This document shows, piece after piece, positions 1-8,364 of a stretch of 36,834 nucleotides of DNA. A program made the translations under genes and the position numbers. The stretch comes from a virus. The stretch spans positions 1 through 36,834 of IMG/VR virus record IMGVR_UViG_3300020163_000008; one strand, written 5' to 3'. Position 1 is the first letter of the stretch. Each line of letters opens with the position of its first letter. The notes under the pieces were generated by a model. The model saw nothing but the letters and a program-made list of their open reading frames with translations, did no database searches and was not told where the DNA came from.

Positions 1-51
1 AACGGAAACTTTGCAGCGACAGTTATTTACTGTCGCTGCAAAGTTTCCGTT
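1..51. repeat. Perfect 23-bp fold-back palindrome at the window start
   Basis: Bases 1-23 are the exact reverse complement of bases 29-51, with a 5-base loop (TATTT). In the second copy of this sequence at the right end (36709 onwards), the 29-51 arm is preceded by different bases and there is no inverted arm. The 1-21 arm is therefore probably a snap-back artefact of amplification or assembly and not phage sequence. It could in principle be a real hairpin terminus, but that would need an explanation for the uninterrupted coding frame across the junction. Confidence 0.8.
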
Positions 52-147
52 TGCACGAATATCGAGCAAGTCACCTGCCGAGTTTAGAGAGTTTGCAGGC
101 ATCGAATAGCTTGCAACAACTATATCATTTGCACCGGCTGAAGCAGG
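22..147. repeat. Terminal direct repeat, left copy (126 bp)
   Basis: Bases 22-147 are identical to 36709-36834. This is the signature of a circular or circularly permuted molecule assembled as a linear contig; the unique length is about 36,687 bp. The repeat lies inside a protein gene whose frame continues across the junction, so it is redundancy of the assembly and not a duplicated functional site. Confidence 0.95.
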
Positions 148-306
148 GCTTGTGCCGTTTGAAGAAAATTTAAATATATCGCCGCACAAACCGCTATTGG
201 CTAAACCGGAGCCAAATTGCTGGGTTGATAAACCGCTAAGATTTGCCGCTAGAATATTATATTTTAGCATTTTGGTTAGATAACCGAGTGTAATATCACC
301 TGACAT
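22..306 (-). CDS. Virion surface/structural protein, N-terminal part (gene split by the window ends)
   Basis: This is the 5' part of a gene that continues at the right end of the window (36834 down to 36376). Joined across the 126-bp overlap the protein is 205 residues. The ATG at 304-306 has an AAGGAG ribosome site 8 bases upstream on the minus strand. The N-terminus (MSGDITLGYLTKMLKYNILAA) is followed by a Gly/Ser/Ala/Thr-rich chain of alternating hydrophobic residues, typical of beta-rich phage surface or tail proteins. It lies 12 bp downstream of the adaptor gene in the minus-strand late block. No family was recognised; a structural role rests on composition and position. Confidence 0.7.
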
Positions 307-318
307 TTTGAAAGCTCC

Positions 319-1020
319 TTAAATAATTGTTTCAATAGATAATTCGCCACTTGCGACATTGTCACCCGTGCGTTTGCGTAAAAGATTATATTCCCGTTCA
401 ACTTTTGCTTGGTAAGTTGATTCCATTTTAGAATCTTGCCGATTTTCCCCATAAAGCCGAGCCAGTGCCTCATAATAAAGCAATCTGTCTGCATTATTGG
501 TAAAGTCGTTAGAATCCCCGGGATTTACTAAATCGGAATAATCTTTGATATAATTGACAACCAAAGAATAAGCGAGATTTGGCAAGAAATAGAACTCATA
601 ATTGCCGTTGCGGAAACAGTAAGCATATGGCAAGCCGATTCCGTTTATAGACATACCGTCAAGTTGAGCAGGCGAGATTTTTTTCATTCTATAGCGAAGG
701 CTGCTATAATAAATCACAAATCCGTCTTTTTGCTTTTCATAAAGAAAATTGCTCGGCAATACCGGAGCATTTGGATAATTTGCAACCGAGTTTCCGTAAC
801 CTAAAACATAGGGGTCACTTCTGGCAGAGCCGTCAAGTGCCGCACTATTGTCCATTGTCAAAGTAACCTGTGCCTCATTGAACCAAAAAGATTTTTGTTT
901 CCAGTAATGCAAAGCATCGTTTATTGCGTCCTGAACATCGCCCACCGCAATTGCAGTGTTGCCACCGTCGATTAGTTTTTTGCTAATCTTTGCTTGCAGT
1001 GAGCTAAATGTTACAGTCAT
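319..1020 (-). CDS. Head-tail adaptor (SU10/P22 gp4-like connector)
   Basis: A 233-residue protein with the layout of podovirus portal-bound adaptors. It has an N-terminal helical part with a D-x-Q-x-A-I-x-D-A-L-x-Y-W pattern (about residues 28-40), a central beta part, a P-x-x-F-L element near residue 88, and a C-terminal helical section rich in Arg/Glu (about 180-225). This matches the SU10-type adaptor family as I know it. In that family the protein forms a ring under the portal and joins the tail to the filled head. It follows the capsid and a head protein in the late block and precedes the surface-protein genes. Assignment to the adaptor role is fairly secure; the exact subfamily is not. 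Confidence 0.7.
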   Translation of the reverse strand: MTVTFSSLQAKISKKLIDGGNTAIAVGDVQDAINDALHYWKQKSFWFNEAQVTLTMDNSAALDGSARSDPYVLGYGNSVANYPNAPVLPSNFLYEKQKDGFVIYYSSLRYRMKKISPAQLDGMSINGIGLPYAYCFRNGNYEFYFLPNLAYSLVVNYIKDYSDLVNPGDSNDFTNNADRLLYYEALARLYGENRQDSKMESTYQAKVEREYNLLRKRTGDNVASGELSIETII

Positions 1021-1028
1021 GCTATACC

Positions 1029-1502
1029 TTAAACGATAGAGTTATAGTCATAAGTTCCGAGTGCGTTAAAGCTGATATTGTTGGTTGTGGTAGTGGTAGC
1101 ACCGCCGATCAAAGCAACAATCCAGCCGTTACCCAATGCTTGCCATTGCGAGCCGGCAACCACGGCAGGAGTCAAAAGACCGCCGGCAGCAGCATTTGAG
1201 GACGCAGTCAAGAATCCGTTGGTTACGCTGGTTATAGTGCTGTCCTCATAATAATAACCGAGTGCAGCGGTAACCGAAGTACCCAAAGCGGCAGTTTGAA
1301 ACCATGAGCCGTAAGAAAGTTTGAAGCCTTTACTAAAAGCAAACAAACCGATTAACTGTCCGACTACGGTACCGGAAGGAACGCTAACCTGCCCGATATA
1401 TGAGCGAGCATTACCGCTTCTTTCGATTTTAGTGCGAGCAATAAAATCTTGGTAATCGTCCGTAAAACCGGTTGGAACGATATTAGGATATTGTAAAGCC
1501 AT
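1029..1502 (-). CDS. Probable head decoration/structural protein
   Basis: A 157-residue Gly/Ala/Thr/Ser-rich protein with no charged coiled coils, cysteines or recognisable enzyme motifs. It follows the major capsid gene by 18 bp and has a purine-rich ribosome site (AAAAGGGAAAA) before its ATG. Small beta-rich proteins at this position are often head decoration or cement proteins, or minor head proteins. The sequence resembles in composition the 205-residue protein split by the window ends. Function is inferred from position only. Confidence 0.55.
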   Translation of the reverse strand: MALQYPNIVPTGFTDDYQDFIARTKIERSGNARSYIGQVSVPSGTVVGQLIGLFAFSKGFKLSYGSWFQTAALGTSVTAALGYYYEDSTITSVTNGFLTASSNAAAGGLLTPAVVAGSQWQALGNGWIVALIGGATTTTTNNISFNALGTYDYNSIV

Positions 1503-1520
1503 AAAATTTTCCCTTTTCTA

Positions 1521-2654
1521 TTAAGCGTGAGCGGCTGCATAAGTAGAAAGAACCATTACACCGACATCGTCTTTATTGGTCGGAGATAGTTTTTTCATAC
1601 CGTAAATCAATCGGCATTCCATACCTTTGTAATAATCATAGTCTTTCAACATGCTGAAATATTTTACAGGCACTTCTTTGTCAGTGATACGTCCGCCAAA
1701 CGGTGAAGCATAAGCAAGGGCATCTTTACCGACTAACACCGCACGACGGGTAGTGGTAATTACTGCACTGCTCGAGCTGTTTTGCCCGTAAGCAACACGT
1801 GGAGCCATGTAGATATCGATATTTCCGTATTGTCCAACCGAGTAAAGATTGTTTTTAAAGACGTTTTCGATGCGGTTGTTTTTGTTATTGCCAATCATTT
1901 CAGATAACGCAATGTTGAACCACTGGATTTTACCGGTCGAGTTTTGCTTCAAGTCGGTATATTGTTCAGGCGAGATAAACAACATAAAGCGGTCGTTTTC
2001 AAGCGGAGCAATCGGCTGGTCGGAGCGTTCGTTTTTCTCAATCGCCCAATCCAACAAGTCCAAAGACATAATATCGGAAGAGGTAAGATTTTCGTCGCCT
2101 GTGTAAGAAGTGCTTGGACGAATGATACGGTTGGTAGTCGGTGCAATAATCGGATTGTTACCTTGAACATGAATAATGTTCGAGCTGTTATAGGTAGTTC
2201 CGTTTAGTGTCAAAGTGGTAGGGTTTGAACCTGCAAGCTGGTTGAACATCGAAGCGTCGACAAGTTCAGCCGCACGACGACCGAGAACCACAGCGGTTTC
2301 TTCCGAGAAATTAACCTCGGTGCGTTGCTGCTCGATAGTGTCATCGTTTGGATTTAGAACGGCAAAACGGCTTACGTTAATCGCAAGAGTGGCGTTTTGC
2401 AATGAGAGTGCTTCTTCATTACCGTCGAGAGTTCCACCTTCACCTACGGGAACACCGGTAAGTTTACCGATATACGAGAAGGTAAGCTGGTCACCACGGG
2501 AAACATCTTTGTTCATTAGTTTTTTAGGAAAATGAACTGCACCGGTTTCAAACATTTTTGATAGAGCGGTACGAGCCATAGCTTGAATCCACCCCTTTTT
2601 CTCCCAAACTTTTACCGTTAGGGCATTGTTAGTTAGCATTTGCGAACTTGACAT
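1521..2654 (-). CDS. Major capsid protein (N4gp56/DUF4043-like HK97-fold family)
   Basis: A 377-residue protein with the features of the N4gp56/DUF4043 major capsid family: an N-terminal stretch naming a single long chain (VWEKKGWIQAMA near residue 16), a K-x-x-x-x-G-D-x-L-x-F-x-Y element (about 50-63), and a G-V-P-V-G-E-G-x-x-L-x-G-N-E-E-A-L loop (about 67-83). A C-terminal beta region (about 320-360) includes YYKGMECRLIYGMKKLSP. Members form the icosahedral shell. It sits downstream of portal and scaffold genes, as expected. GGAG lies 5 bases before the ATG. Unusually for this block, it is separated from the upstream gene by a 361-bp non-coding region with its own terminator and promoter candidate. 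Confidence 0.85.
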   Translation of the reverse strand: MSSSQMLTNNALTVKVWEKKGWIQAMARTALSKMFETGAVHFPKKLMNKDVSRGDQLTFSYIGKLTGVPVGEGGTLDGNEEALSLQNATLAINVSRFAVLNPNDDTIEQQRTEVNFSEETAVVLGRRAAELVDASMFNQLAGSNPTTLTLNGTTYNSSNIIHVQGNNPIIAPTTNRIIRPSTSYTGDENLTSSDIMSLDLLDWAIEKNERSDQPIAPLENDRFMLFISPEQYTDLKQNSTGKIQWFNIALSEMIGNNKNNRIENVFKNNLYSVGQYGNIDIYMAPRVAYGQNSSSSAVITTTRRAVLVGKDALAYASPFGGRITDKEVPVKYFSMLKDYDYYKGMECRLIYGMKKLSPTNKDDVGVMVLSTYAAAHA

Positions 2655-2923
2655 AATTACTCCATATTGGAAATTGATTAAAAAAAGACAAAATCAATCA
2701 TCGGAGTTTCTGCTTATTTAGAGGAGCGACCCTGCCTGTCCGTTTACCCGGTGGACGAATCCGCTTTGATGAGCGGCAATTAACGCTTGCATTCGCCTAT
2801 ATTTAAAGCCTGAAGGAAGGCACTATCTTTTTGGCAAGATGTAGCCGAAAGTTATTTTAGACACTTACAAACCTCGCTATGCGGTAATAAAAGAATATAT
2901 TGCTTGGCGTTTTCTTGCAAGCA
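2655..2923 (-). other. Non-coding leader upstream of the major capsid gene
   Basis: About 270 bases between the terminator at 2924-2955 and the capsid start hold no convincing gene on either strand. On the minus strand they contain several potential hairpins: a 7-bp stem (2673-2679 with 2692-2698) just ahead of the capsid ribosome site, a CCGCT/AGCGG stem near 2761-2775, and a GCCT/AGGC stem near 2808-2821. No known riboswitch, tRNA or named RNA motif was recognised. It may be a structured capsid-mRNA leader or simply spacer sequence. Confidence 0.4.
2892..2920 (-). promoter_or_regulatory. Candidate promoter for the capsid transcript
   Basis: On the minus strand TTGCAA (2915-2920) is followed after exactly 17 bases by TATTCT (2892-2897), four of six matches in each sigma70-type element. 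It lies immediately downstream of a minus-strand terminator, which is where a fresh promoter for capsid expression would be needed. Confidence 0.45.
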
Positions 2924-2955
2924 TAAAAAAACCCACCGGGTTTTATGCGGTGGGT
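2924..2955 (-). terminator. Rho-independent terminator before the capsid gene
   Basis: On the minus strand an 8-bp perfect stem (ACCCACCG with CGGTGGGT; plus coordinates 2931-2938 and 2948-2955) closes a 9-base loop and is followed by seven T residues (2924-2930). It sits after the packaging/scaffold genes and before the capsid gene, so it would separate or attenuate the two transcripts. Confidence 0.8.
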
Positions 2956-3015
2956 CAAAACAAGAAGGTCTAATATGCAAAACCTATGTTATCGATTTTT
3001 TACAGCTTTGCAAGA

Positions 3016-3312
3016 TTAAACTGTGTGAGCCGGTTCTAAATCGGTAAGAACGTGCAAAACATTATCTGCAACGCCCGAAATAGCTGTTTCCAAGGTTGCG
3101 GATACTTCGGTCAATTTTGCTTCAATTGCCGTAAAATCAACAACGGGAGCAGGAATTTGCAATTTAGCAATCTCGGCTTCCAAAGCTGCGGTAATTGCGG
3201 CAGGTAATGCGTTGATTGCAGTAACGAGTGCGGATTGATTATTTTCGACTGCTTGAGTAAGTGCGTTAAGCGAAGCAACTGCGGTAAGTACATTATCGGC
3301 TATATCGGTCAT
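3016..3312 (-). CDS. Small helical protein between scaffold and capsid genes
   Basis: A 98-residue acidic, Ala/Leu-rich protein predicted to be almost entirely alpha-helical (heptad-like ALTQAVENN and AALEAEIAKLQ segments). No enzyme motif is visible. An ATG at 3349-3351 is possible, but the ATG at 3310-3312 has a clear GGGAG site 8 bases upstream and was chosen. The position between scaffold and capsid suggests a head-assembly or minor head role. No family was recognised. Confidence 0.65.
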   Translation of the reverse strand: MTDIADNVLTAVASLNALTQAVENNQSALVTAINALPAAITAALEAEIAKLQIPAPVVDFTAIEAKLTEVSATLETAISGVADNVLHVLTDLEPAHTV

Positions 3313-3353
3313 GGTGTTTCTCCCAAAAATTATATTAAAAAGATTTGTCATAA

Positions 3354-4460
3354 TTAGAATCCTATTGATTGTAAATATGCGACATCGGCAGCATCAAGAT
3401 TCATAAGCTGGAACGGGGTCATCTCTGCCGCTTCCTGCAAGGTTATACGTGAACCCGTGCTTTGTCCACCCGAATTGAGAGGGCTTACAAATTTATCTTG
3501 ATTCTTGCTGATTGTTTCAACACTCACAACCTTACGCTCGGTTTCGGTTTGGCGTGGTGCCGGGCGAATTTCTTGCTGCGGATTATAGCCGAATCGGGTT
3601 ATTGCTTCGTCATAAAGCCGTTGTGCGACATTTTCGCCATTAGATGCCGCTTGTGCCGACAATATCAGTTTCTCTTTGATAAAAGCAGTTTCAATTTGTG
3701 AATCAGTCCATTGCGGAGCGATTCTCTTTATTGCGGTGGCAAATTCCTTTTTAGCGTGAGACATTGCCAAATCATAATCGGGCTTTTGCTGTTTAAAGTT
3801 GTTCTCAAAGGTTTCGACTTCACGCATTGCACCTGAAACAACCGCCTCGGCTTCTCTCTCTTTTCTGGCAGACTCAATTTTTGCCATATTTACTTGACGC
3901 TCAAGCCCCGATACTTCGGCATTCCAAAGCACCCAGCTTGCGGCATCTTGCTCTTTGTTCGGCTCGCTGTTGAGAAGATTGTTTAATTGTGCCTCTGCAC
4001 TGTTAAGGTCAATTTGAGGGCTTGCGGCAATTGTCGGTTTTGGTGTTTCGACTTTTGGAATGCTTACGGCAGCTAATTGCTCTTTAAGGCGACGGTTTTC
4101 TTCTTTCTCTGCACGCAACTTTTGACGATAGGCAGCCCATTCGCCCGGGGTTTTAGGTTCTTGTTCTGCCGTCTCGCCTTCAGAGGTTTTTAATCGTTCG
4201 TCGCTTTCTCGTGATAAGCTGCCATTTTCCGATGTAGTTTCGCCGCTGCCTTGTGCGTTGTCGCCAAGTCCTCGCTGTTCTCCGCCATCGCTCTGTGGTG
4301 TTCCGCTTTCACTTTGTGATGCTCTGCGGGCAGCGATTCGCTCTCTTGATTGTTCTTCGTCATAATCTGATTCCTCTTCGGGTTGAATTTCAGGAAGTCC
4401 TAAATCTTCCAAACTAATGTTAGCAGCTTTCGCTTCTTCTTCAAGTGTTTCAAGTAGCAT
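3354..4460 (-). CDS. Putative scaffolding protein
   Basis: A 368-residue, highly charged protein. The N-terminal half (about 1-115) is low-complexity and acidic, rich in E/S/G/D/Q. It is followed by a coiled coil rich in K/R/E (about 116-135, RQKLRAEKEENRRLKEQL) and further helical segments to about 330. The C-terminus is short and hydrophobic. This composition, the length, and the position between portal and capsid genes are typical of podovirus scaffolding proteins, which template procapsid assembly and then exit. There is no recognisable protease motif. The assignment rests on architecture and gene order. Confidence 0.7.
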   Translation of the reverse strand: MLLETLEEEAKAANISLEDLGLPEIQPEEESDYDEEQSRERIAARRASQSESGTPQSDGGEQRGLGDNAQGSGETTSENGSLSRESDERLKTSEGETAEQEPKTPGEWAAYRQKLRAEKEENRRLKEQLAAVSIPKVETPKPTIAASPQIDLNSAEAQLNNLLNSEPNKEQDAASWVLWNAEVSGLERQVNMAKIESARKEREAEAVVSGAMREVETFENNFKQQKPDYDLAMSHAKKEFATAIKRIAPQWTDSQIETAFIKEKLILSAQAASNGENVAQRLYDEAITRFGYNPQQEIRPAPRQTETERKVVSVETISKNQDKFVSPLNSGGQSTGSRITLQEAAEMTPFQLMNLDAADVAYLQSIGF

Positions 4461-4471
4461 GTGGGGGTCTC

Positions 4472-6589
4472 CTAGATTACAATGTTGGGGTTTTTGTCGA
4501 TTTGTGCAGCGTTTTGCACGGCTTCTGCCTTGGCAATCTTTTCAAAAGCATCGGCTTTTTTCTGCATTGCAGAGGCTTGAAGTTCGGGGATTTTTGCCAT
4601 TTCCATATTGGCTTTGGCGGTATATGCGTCTTTTTTGGCGAGTTTCTCGGCAAGATTTGCTTGTGAGGTTTGTAGCTGTAACTGCATACCCATATCTTGC
4701 ATGTATTCTTGCATTTGTGCTTTTTGTGGGTCGGTCGGCGGATTGAAAGCCTGCTGCAAAATTTGCAAATCATCTTGGTCGAGCGGCAAGTATTTTATGC
4801 TGATTCCAAATATCAACTTGGCAAGTTGTGGGTCGGTGTTAAGCACTTTGTCGGCAATTGCAGAAAGCACGGCAACATATTCTTGCTTCTCTTCTTGCGT
4901 TTGCGGAGCTTCGGTAATGTTTACGTCGTACTCAATCCCCATATATTGCGAGCTGATTTTTAGATAGTTCTGCTTGCCGTTTTGTCCGATTATCGGGAAC
5001 ATCTGCCCGTCGTTATTCTCGGCAAAGACTCGCATAAAGTCCAAAAGCAAACGGGCATGCTCAAGCTGATACTTGGTAATAGCGTCCGCATAATTTGCCA
5101 GAGTTGACATAACCTGCTTAATGCGTCGGGACTGTAACAAGGCGGTATCATTTTTATTCTCGCTACTGCCAAGGAAAGATTTATCAATCCCCGTTACTTC
5201 GTGAATATCATTTGCCGTAATCGTGATAATGTCTTCGTATCCGCTTGGTGATTGCGGAACTCGTTTAGGTTGAATCTTGCCGGCAGCCAAAGCCCCGGGC
5301 GTTACCGTAATAACTGCATCGGTTTTTGCCCAAGCCTGCTCAAAAGCCGATATATCATCGACTGCGTCCTCTTCAATGTAAACGCCGCCCTTTGAGTTTG
5401 TCGCAAGAATAAACATAACTTCGGTGAGGGCTTTATTGTAGTAAAGCGTCGGCTCAATCATCGGATTAACCATGCCCGTCCAGATTTTATTTTTGCTGTC
5501 GTAATCGCCTGTTTTAAACTTAATCGTAAAGCCTTGCTGGCAGGGGTTGCGGTATTTTGCGAAAACGTGGTCTTTCGATATAACCGCAGAATAATAAACC
5601 TTGCGACGGAACTCTTTGATTACAAGATTTTTTCCGAATATCTCAATCAGCTTTGCTTTTATCTCCCCGTTAAACGTCAATATGTCGGCTTTAGGTTTGA
5701 ACTCAAACAAATCTTTGTCTTCGGGAGCTTGGGTTGCGGCAATGATTTCGAGCTGCTCAAGAAAGGTTTGATAAATATGCGGCACTTTGATTTTTAAAAG
5801 TGGATTGTCGCAGCGATAAAATTCTTCGTACTCATACCACTGGTAAAAATGCACTTTAACCTTGCCGCTATTTTCCCCAGCCCAATCGAGAGAGTTTTCA
5901 CGGATTTTATTGTAACGTCCGCCACGAGAGTAAAATTTATAATCAGATTCATGCAAATCGCTATCGCTTACCATCTCAAAGTCATCTTCACGGGATTTTT
6001 GAAACAAATCTATTGCCATATCGATTTCATATATCTGCTCATAGGTGACATATCTTGCATCGGTTAAGCCCGTATCCTTAGCGTCGGGATCCCAGCCAAC
6101 ACAAAGAGGGTCGAGCCTGCCCATTATAACTTGTCCATTCGGATTGTTTGTCGATTGCCCGTTAGTATAGGTCATGCTCGTATCAATCGCACCGTAACCG
6201 CAAATCAACATATCGCCGTCTTGCTGTGTCTCGACTTGATCGGCAAAGGCATTTTGTCGGATATACTCGCTAAGTCCGTTTGAGTATTGCGTAAATGCTT
6301 CTTGCATTTTATCGGCGGCAAGGCGTGCCGAGTATTTCGGTTTGCGTCGGTTCTGTGCAAAGAAGCCTTTGACCGAGTTTACATAAGGCTTAATTTTACT
6401 GATTTGTACCATTGAACGACGGGCAACGCCACGATCATCAACCGAGCTTCTGCCAATCCAGTAATCGATAATGTCGCCCGAATAAAAAGCCTGGCACCTC
6501 GAAGTATTCTCGTATTGTTTGGCAAGGCGGTTGCGGATTTCTGCCCGATGCTTCTTGAACTGCCGCACTAAATCAAAATCATTTTTCAT
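4472..6589 (-). CDS. Portal protein (P22-like podovirus portal)
   Basis: A 705-residue protein in the slot after the large terminase. The N-terminus (residues 1-60) has a basic helix with QYENTSRCQAFYSGDIIDYW, similar to the opening of P22-type portals. The central part has aspartate/tryptophan-rich segments (PLCVGWDPDAKDTGLTDARY near residue 161) seen in this family, and the C-terminal third (about 610-700) is a long Ala/Gln/Lys/Met-rich helix like the P22 barrel. The portal is a dodecameric ring at one capsid vertex through which DNA is packaged and ejected. The gene starts 9 bases after the terminase stop. Confidence 0.85.
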   Translation of the reverse strand: MKNDFDLVRQFKKHRAEIRNRLAKQYENTSRCQAFYSGDIIDYWIGRSSVDDRGVARRSMVQISKIKPYVNSVKGFFAQNRRKPKYSARLAADKMQEAFTQYSNGLSEYIRQNAFADQVETQQDGDMLICGYGAIDTSMTYTNGQSTNNPNGQVIMGRLDPLCVGWDPDAKDTGLTDARYVTYEQIYEIDMAIDLFQKSREDDFEMVSDSDLHESDYKFYSRGGRYNKIRENSLDWAGENSGKVKVHFYQWYEYEEFYRCDNPLLKIKVPHIYQTFLEQLEIIAATQAPEDKDLFEFKPKADILTFNGEIKAKLIEIFGKNLVIKEFRRKVYYSAVISKDHVFAKYRNPCQQGFTIKFKTGDYDSKNKIWTGMVNPMIEPTLYYNKALTEVMFILATNSKGGVYIEEDAVDDISAFEQAWAKTDAVITVTPGALAAGKIQPKRVPQSPSGYEDIITITANDIHEVTGIDKSFLGSSENKNDTALLQSRRIKQVMSTLANYADAITKYQLEHARLLLDFMRVFAENNDGQMFPIIGQNGKQNYLKISSQYMGIEYDVNITEAPQTQEEKQEYVAVLSAIADKVLNTDPQLAKLIFGISIKYLPLDQDDLQILQQAFNPPTDPQKAQMQEYMQDMGMQLQLQTSQANLAEKLAKKDAYTAKANMEMAKIPELQASAMQKKADAFEKIAKAEAVQNAAQIDKNPNIVI

Positions 6590-6598
6590 GTTGTTCCC

Positions 6599-8161
6599 CT
6601 AAAAATCTAACCATGATGCAATTTTATTGTCTCGCTTATGAATGTTATCCTTTGCTTTGACTTGCAGGCGTGGGAATATCATATTTAATTCTTGGTCATA
6701 AATGCGAGTAAGTGCATCAAGCATATCATCATATCGCCCACGGGGGAAGGTTGCCATTTCCTTATTTATTAGCTCGCTGACTAAATCATACTGCCGCCCC
6801 TCAATGTCGACATAGAGTAAATCGGTCGGAAAGTACCAGCGACCGTTTTGCAAATCAGGAATAAGCCGACGTATTCTGTCTTCCTTCGACATCTTGCCGC
6901 CAAGCTCGACAAGCGGAAACATATAATTTTCGGTACGCATCTTTTGTTTGATGTAGTGAGTATCAGACATAAGCCCGTATTTTTCATAACCGACTTTAGG
7001 AGATTTGCCTGTTAGTGAATTCCATTTACGATGCAGAGTAAAAAGGCTATCGATTCGCTCGGTCGGATTGAAGCGGTCACGGATAATGTCGAGCAGGTAA
7101 TAATTATTATCACTGTTTAAACCGACGACGACGAAAGCCGTATAGTCTGAGTTTTTCTTTTTCTTACGGTTGGTGTCTTCACCGCCCGAAGCATCGCAGA
7201 GTATTGCAATGTTCATGCCGGCAGGTTTTAAAAATCCACTCTCGTAATAATGATTAACGAACCAGTCCGCCTTGAACTCACCGCCACCAATCGGCACAGG
7301 CTCTTGCAGCATCTGCCCTGCATAAACATAAGGCGACATCTCCGACATCTGGATTTCGTCAAGAATCTCACGGCTCAAACGGGCAGGGAATAGCAAATCG
7401 CCTTCTTCCATATCCCAAGTCAGTGTTTTACCGTGCCGCTCAAGGCTAATGTGAATATGCGTCTTAGTCTCAGCAGGCAATTTTAGATGAACAATATCCT
7501 TGTTGATTCCGAGCAAATGCCCTGCCGGGTCATCTTCATGAAGCCTTTGCATAATCATCAGCAGCTTGCCGATTCGCCTATCGTTGAAGCGATTAAGCAC
7601 GGTCGAGCGTATTTTCTCGTTGGTCGCATCTCGGATTGCGTCGCTGGTCGCATCATCTACTTTCAGAGGGTCATCGATTATTATCCAGTTTGCACCCTTA
7701 CCCATAATCACACCGCCCAAGGAATCAGCATAGAACGAGCCGCCCTCGTTTGTGCCGAAGTCGGTTATGCGGTCAAGCCCTCCGATGGTCACCCCGGGGA
7801 AGCAGCCCTTGTAAAAATCGCTCTGCATAATTGCTTTACAGCCAAGGGCGTTTTGCTCGATGATTGAGTGTCCGCTCGATACGTTCATAATCTTTTCGGT
7901 TGGAGTATTACCAAGCAACCAAGCAGGCAAGGCTTGCGAGCAGGTGTAACTTTTAAGCGAACGGGGAGGCACGTTAATAATCAGCTTGTTAATCTGCCCG
8001 TCGTTCATGGCTTCAAGGTGTTCACAAATACAATCGATGTGCCAATTGTTTTCAAACTTAACGCCTGCATTCATTGGCGTTTCATTAAAGGCAAAGCGGA
8101 CGAACGCCCGTAAACTGGAGCGACAAAGCTCGTGCAAATGGTCGTCCAGTAGCTCGCTCAT
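6599..8161 (-). CDS. terL: Terminase large subunit (packaging ATPase and nuclease)
   Basis: A 520-residue protein with all the motor landmarks. The Walker A-like motif is NVPPRSLKS (63-71) and Walker B is WIIIDD (159-164). The coupling segment MQRLHEDDPAG lies at about 204-214. In the C-terminal RNase H-fold nuclease, acidic residues are visible at D323 (ILCDASGG), D339 (NSDYTAF) and the RYDDMLDAL segment (476-484). It cuts concatemeric DNA and pumps it through the portal. It overlaps the stop of the upstream small gene by 4 bases and lies directly upstream of the portal gene. Confidence 0.93.
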   Translation of the reverse strand: MSELLDDHLHELCRSSLRAFVRFAFNETPMNAGVKFENNWHIDCICEHLEAMNDGQINKLIINVPPRSLKSYTCSQALPAWLLGNTPTEKIMNVSSGHSIIEQNALGCKAIMQSDFYKGCFPGVTIGGLDRITDFGTNEGGSFYADSLGGVIMGKGANWIIIDDPLKVDDATSDAIRDATNEKIRSTVLNRFNDRRIGKLLMIMQRLHEDDPAGHLLGINKDIVHLKLPAETKTHIHISLERHGKTLTWDMEEGDLLFPARLSREILDEIQMSEMSPYVYAGQMLQEPVPIGGGEFKADWFVNHYYESGFLKPAGMNIAILCDASGGEDTNRKKKKNSDYTAFVVVGLNSDNNYYLLDIIRDRFNPTERIDSLFTLHRKWNSLTGKSPKVGYEKYGLMSDTHYIKQKMRTENYMFPLVELGGKMSKEDRIRRLIPDLQNGRWYFPTDLLYVDIEGRQYDLVSELINKEMATFPRGRYDDMLDALTRIYDQELNMIFPRLQVKAKDNIHKRDNKIASWLDF

Positions 8162-8364
8162 TTCTGCCTTGTTATGAAAGTGTTAATCTCTAAAAATCCC
8201 TCGCTCGGCACTTCTTTAACCTTGCCACGCTTTGCAGCATAACCATGACGGGCAAGCCAATCATCGATAAATTGCGTCGCCTCACTTACCAGCTCAATGC
8301 CGCCCTTAAAGATAAACTTGTAATGCAGAGGCGTTTTGTGAACTATCATAAACGGATCAATCAT
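8158..8364 (-). CDS. Small protein in the packaging region
   Basis: A 68-residue protein starting MIDPFMIVHK. The ATG at 8362-8364 is chosen because GGAGG lies 7 bases upstream. It overlaps the previous gene by 8 bases and the terminase start by 4 bases (ATGA-type coupling). The chain has a mixed helical N-terminal half and a basic C-terminus. No family was recognised. Coupling to the terminase genes suggests a packaging or head-related role, but nothing in the sequence demonstrates one. Confidence 0.6.
   Translation of the reverse strand: MIDPFMIVHKTPLHYKFIFKGGIELVSEATQFIDDWLARHGYAAKRGKVKEVPSEGFLEINTFITRQK

Noticed and set aside
1-51. Natural hairpin telomere or terminator at the window start
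   Set aside because: The inverted arm is absent in the right-end copy and the coding frame reads through the junction.
1192-1200. Exact match of spacer GCATTTGAG inside the phage's own head gene, as a self-target
   Set aside because: With thirteen or more 9-base spacers and both strands of a 37-kb genome, several chance matches are expected, and the neighbouring spacers do not match nearby.
2700-2830. tRNA gene in the capsid leader
   Set aside because: Several short stems occur, but no cloverleaf with a T-loop TTCRA core and matching acceptor stem could be drawn on either strand.
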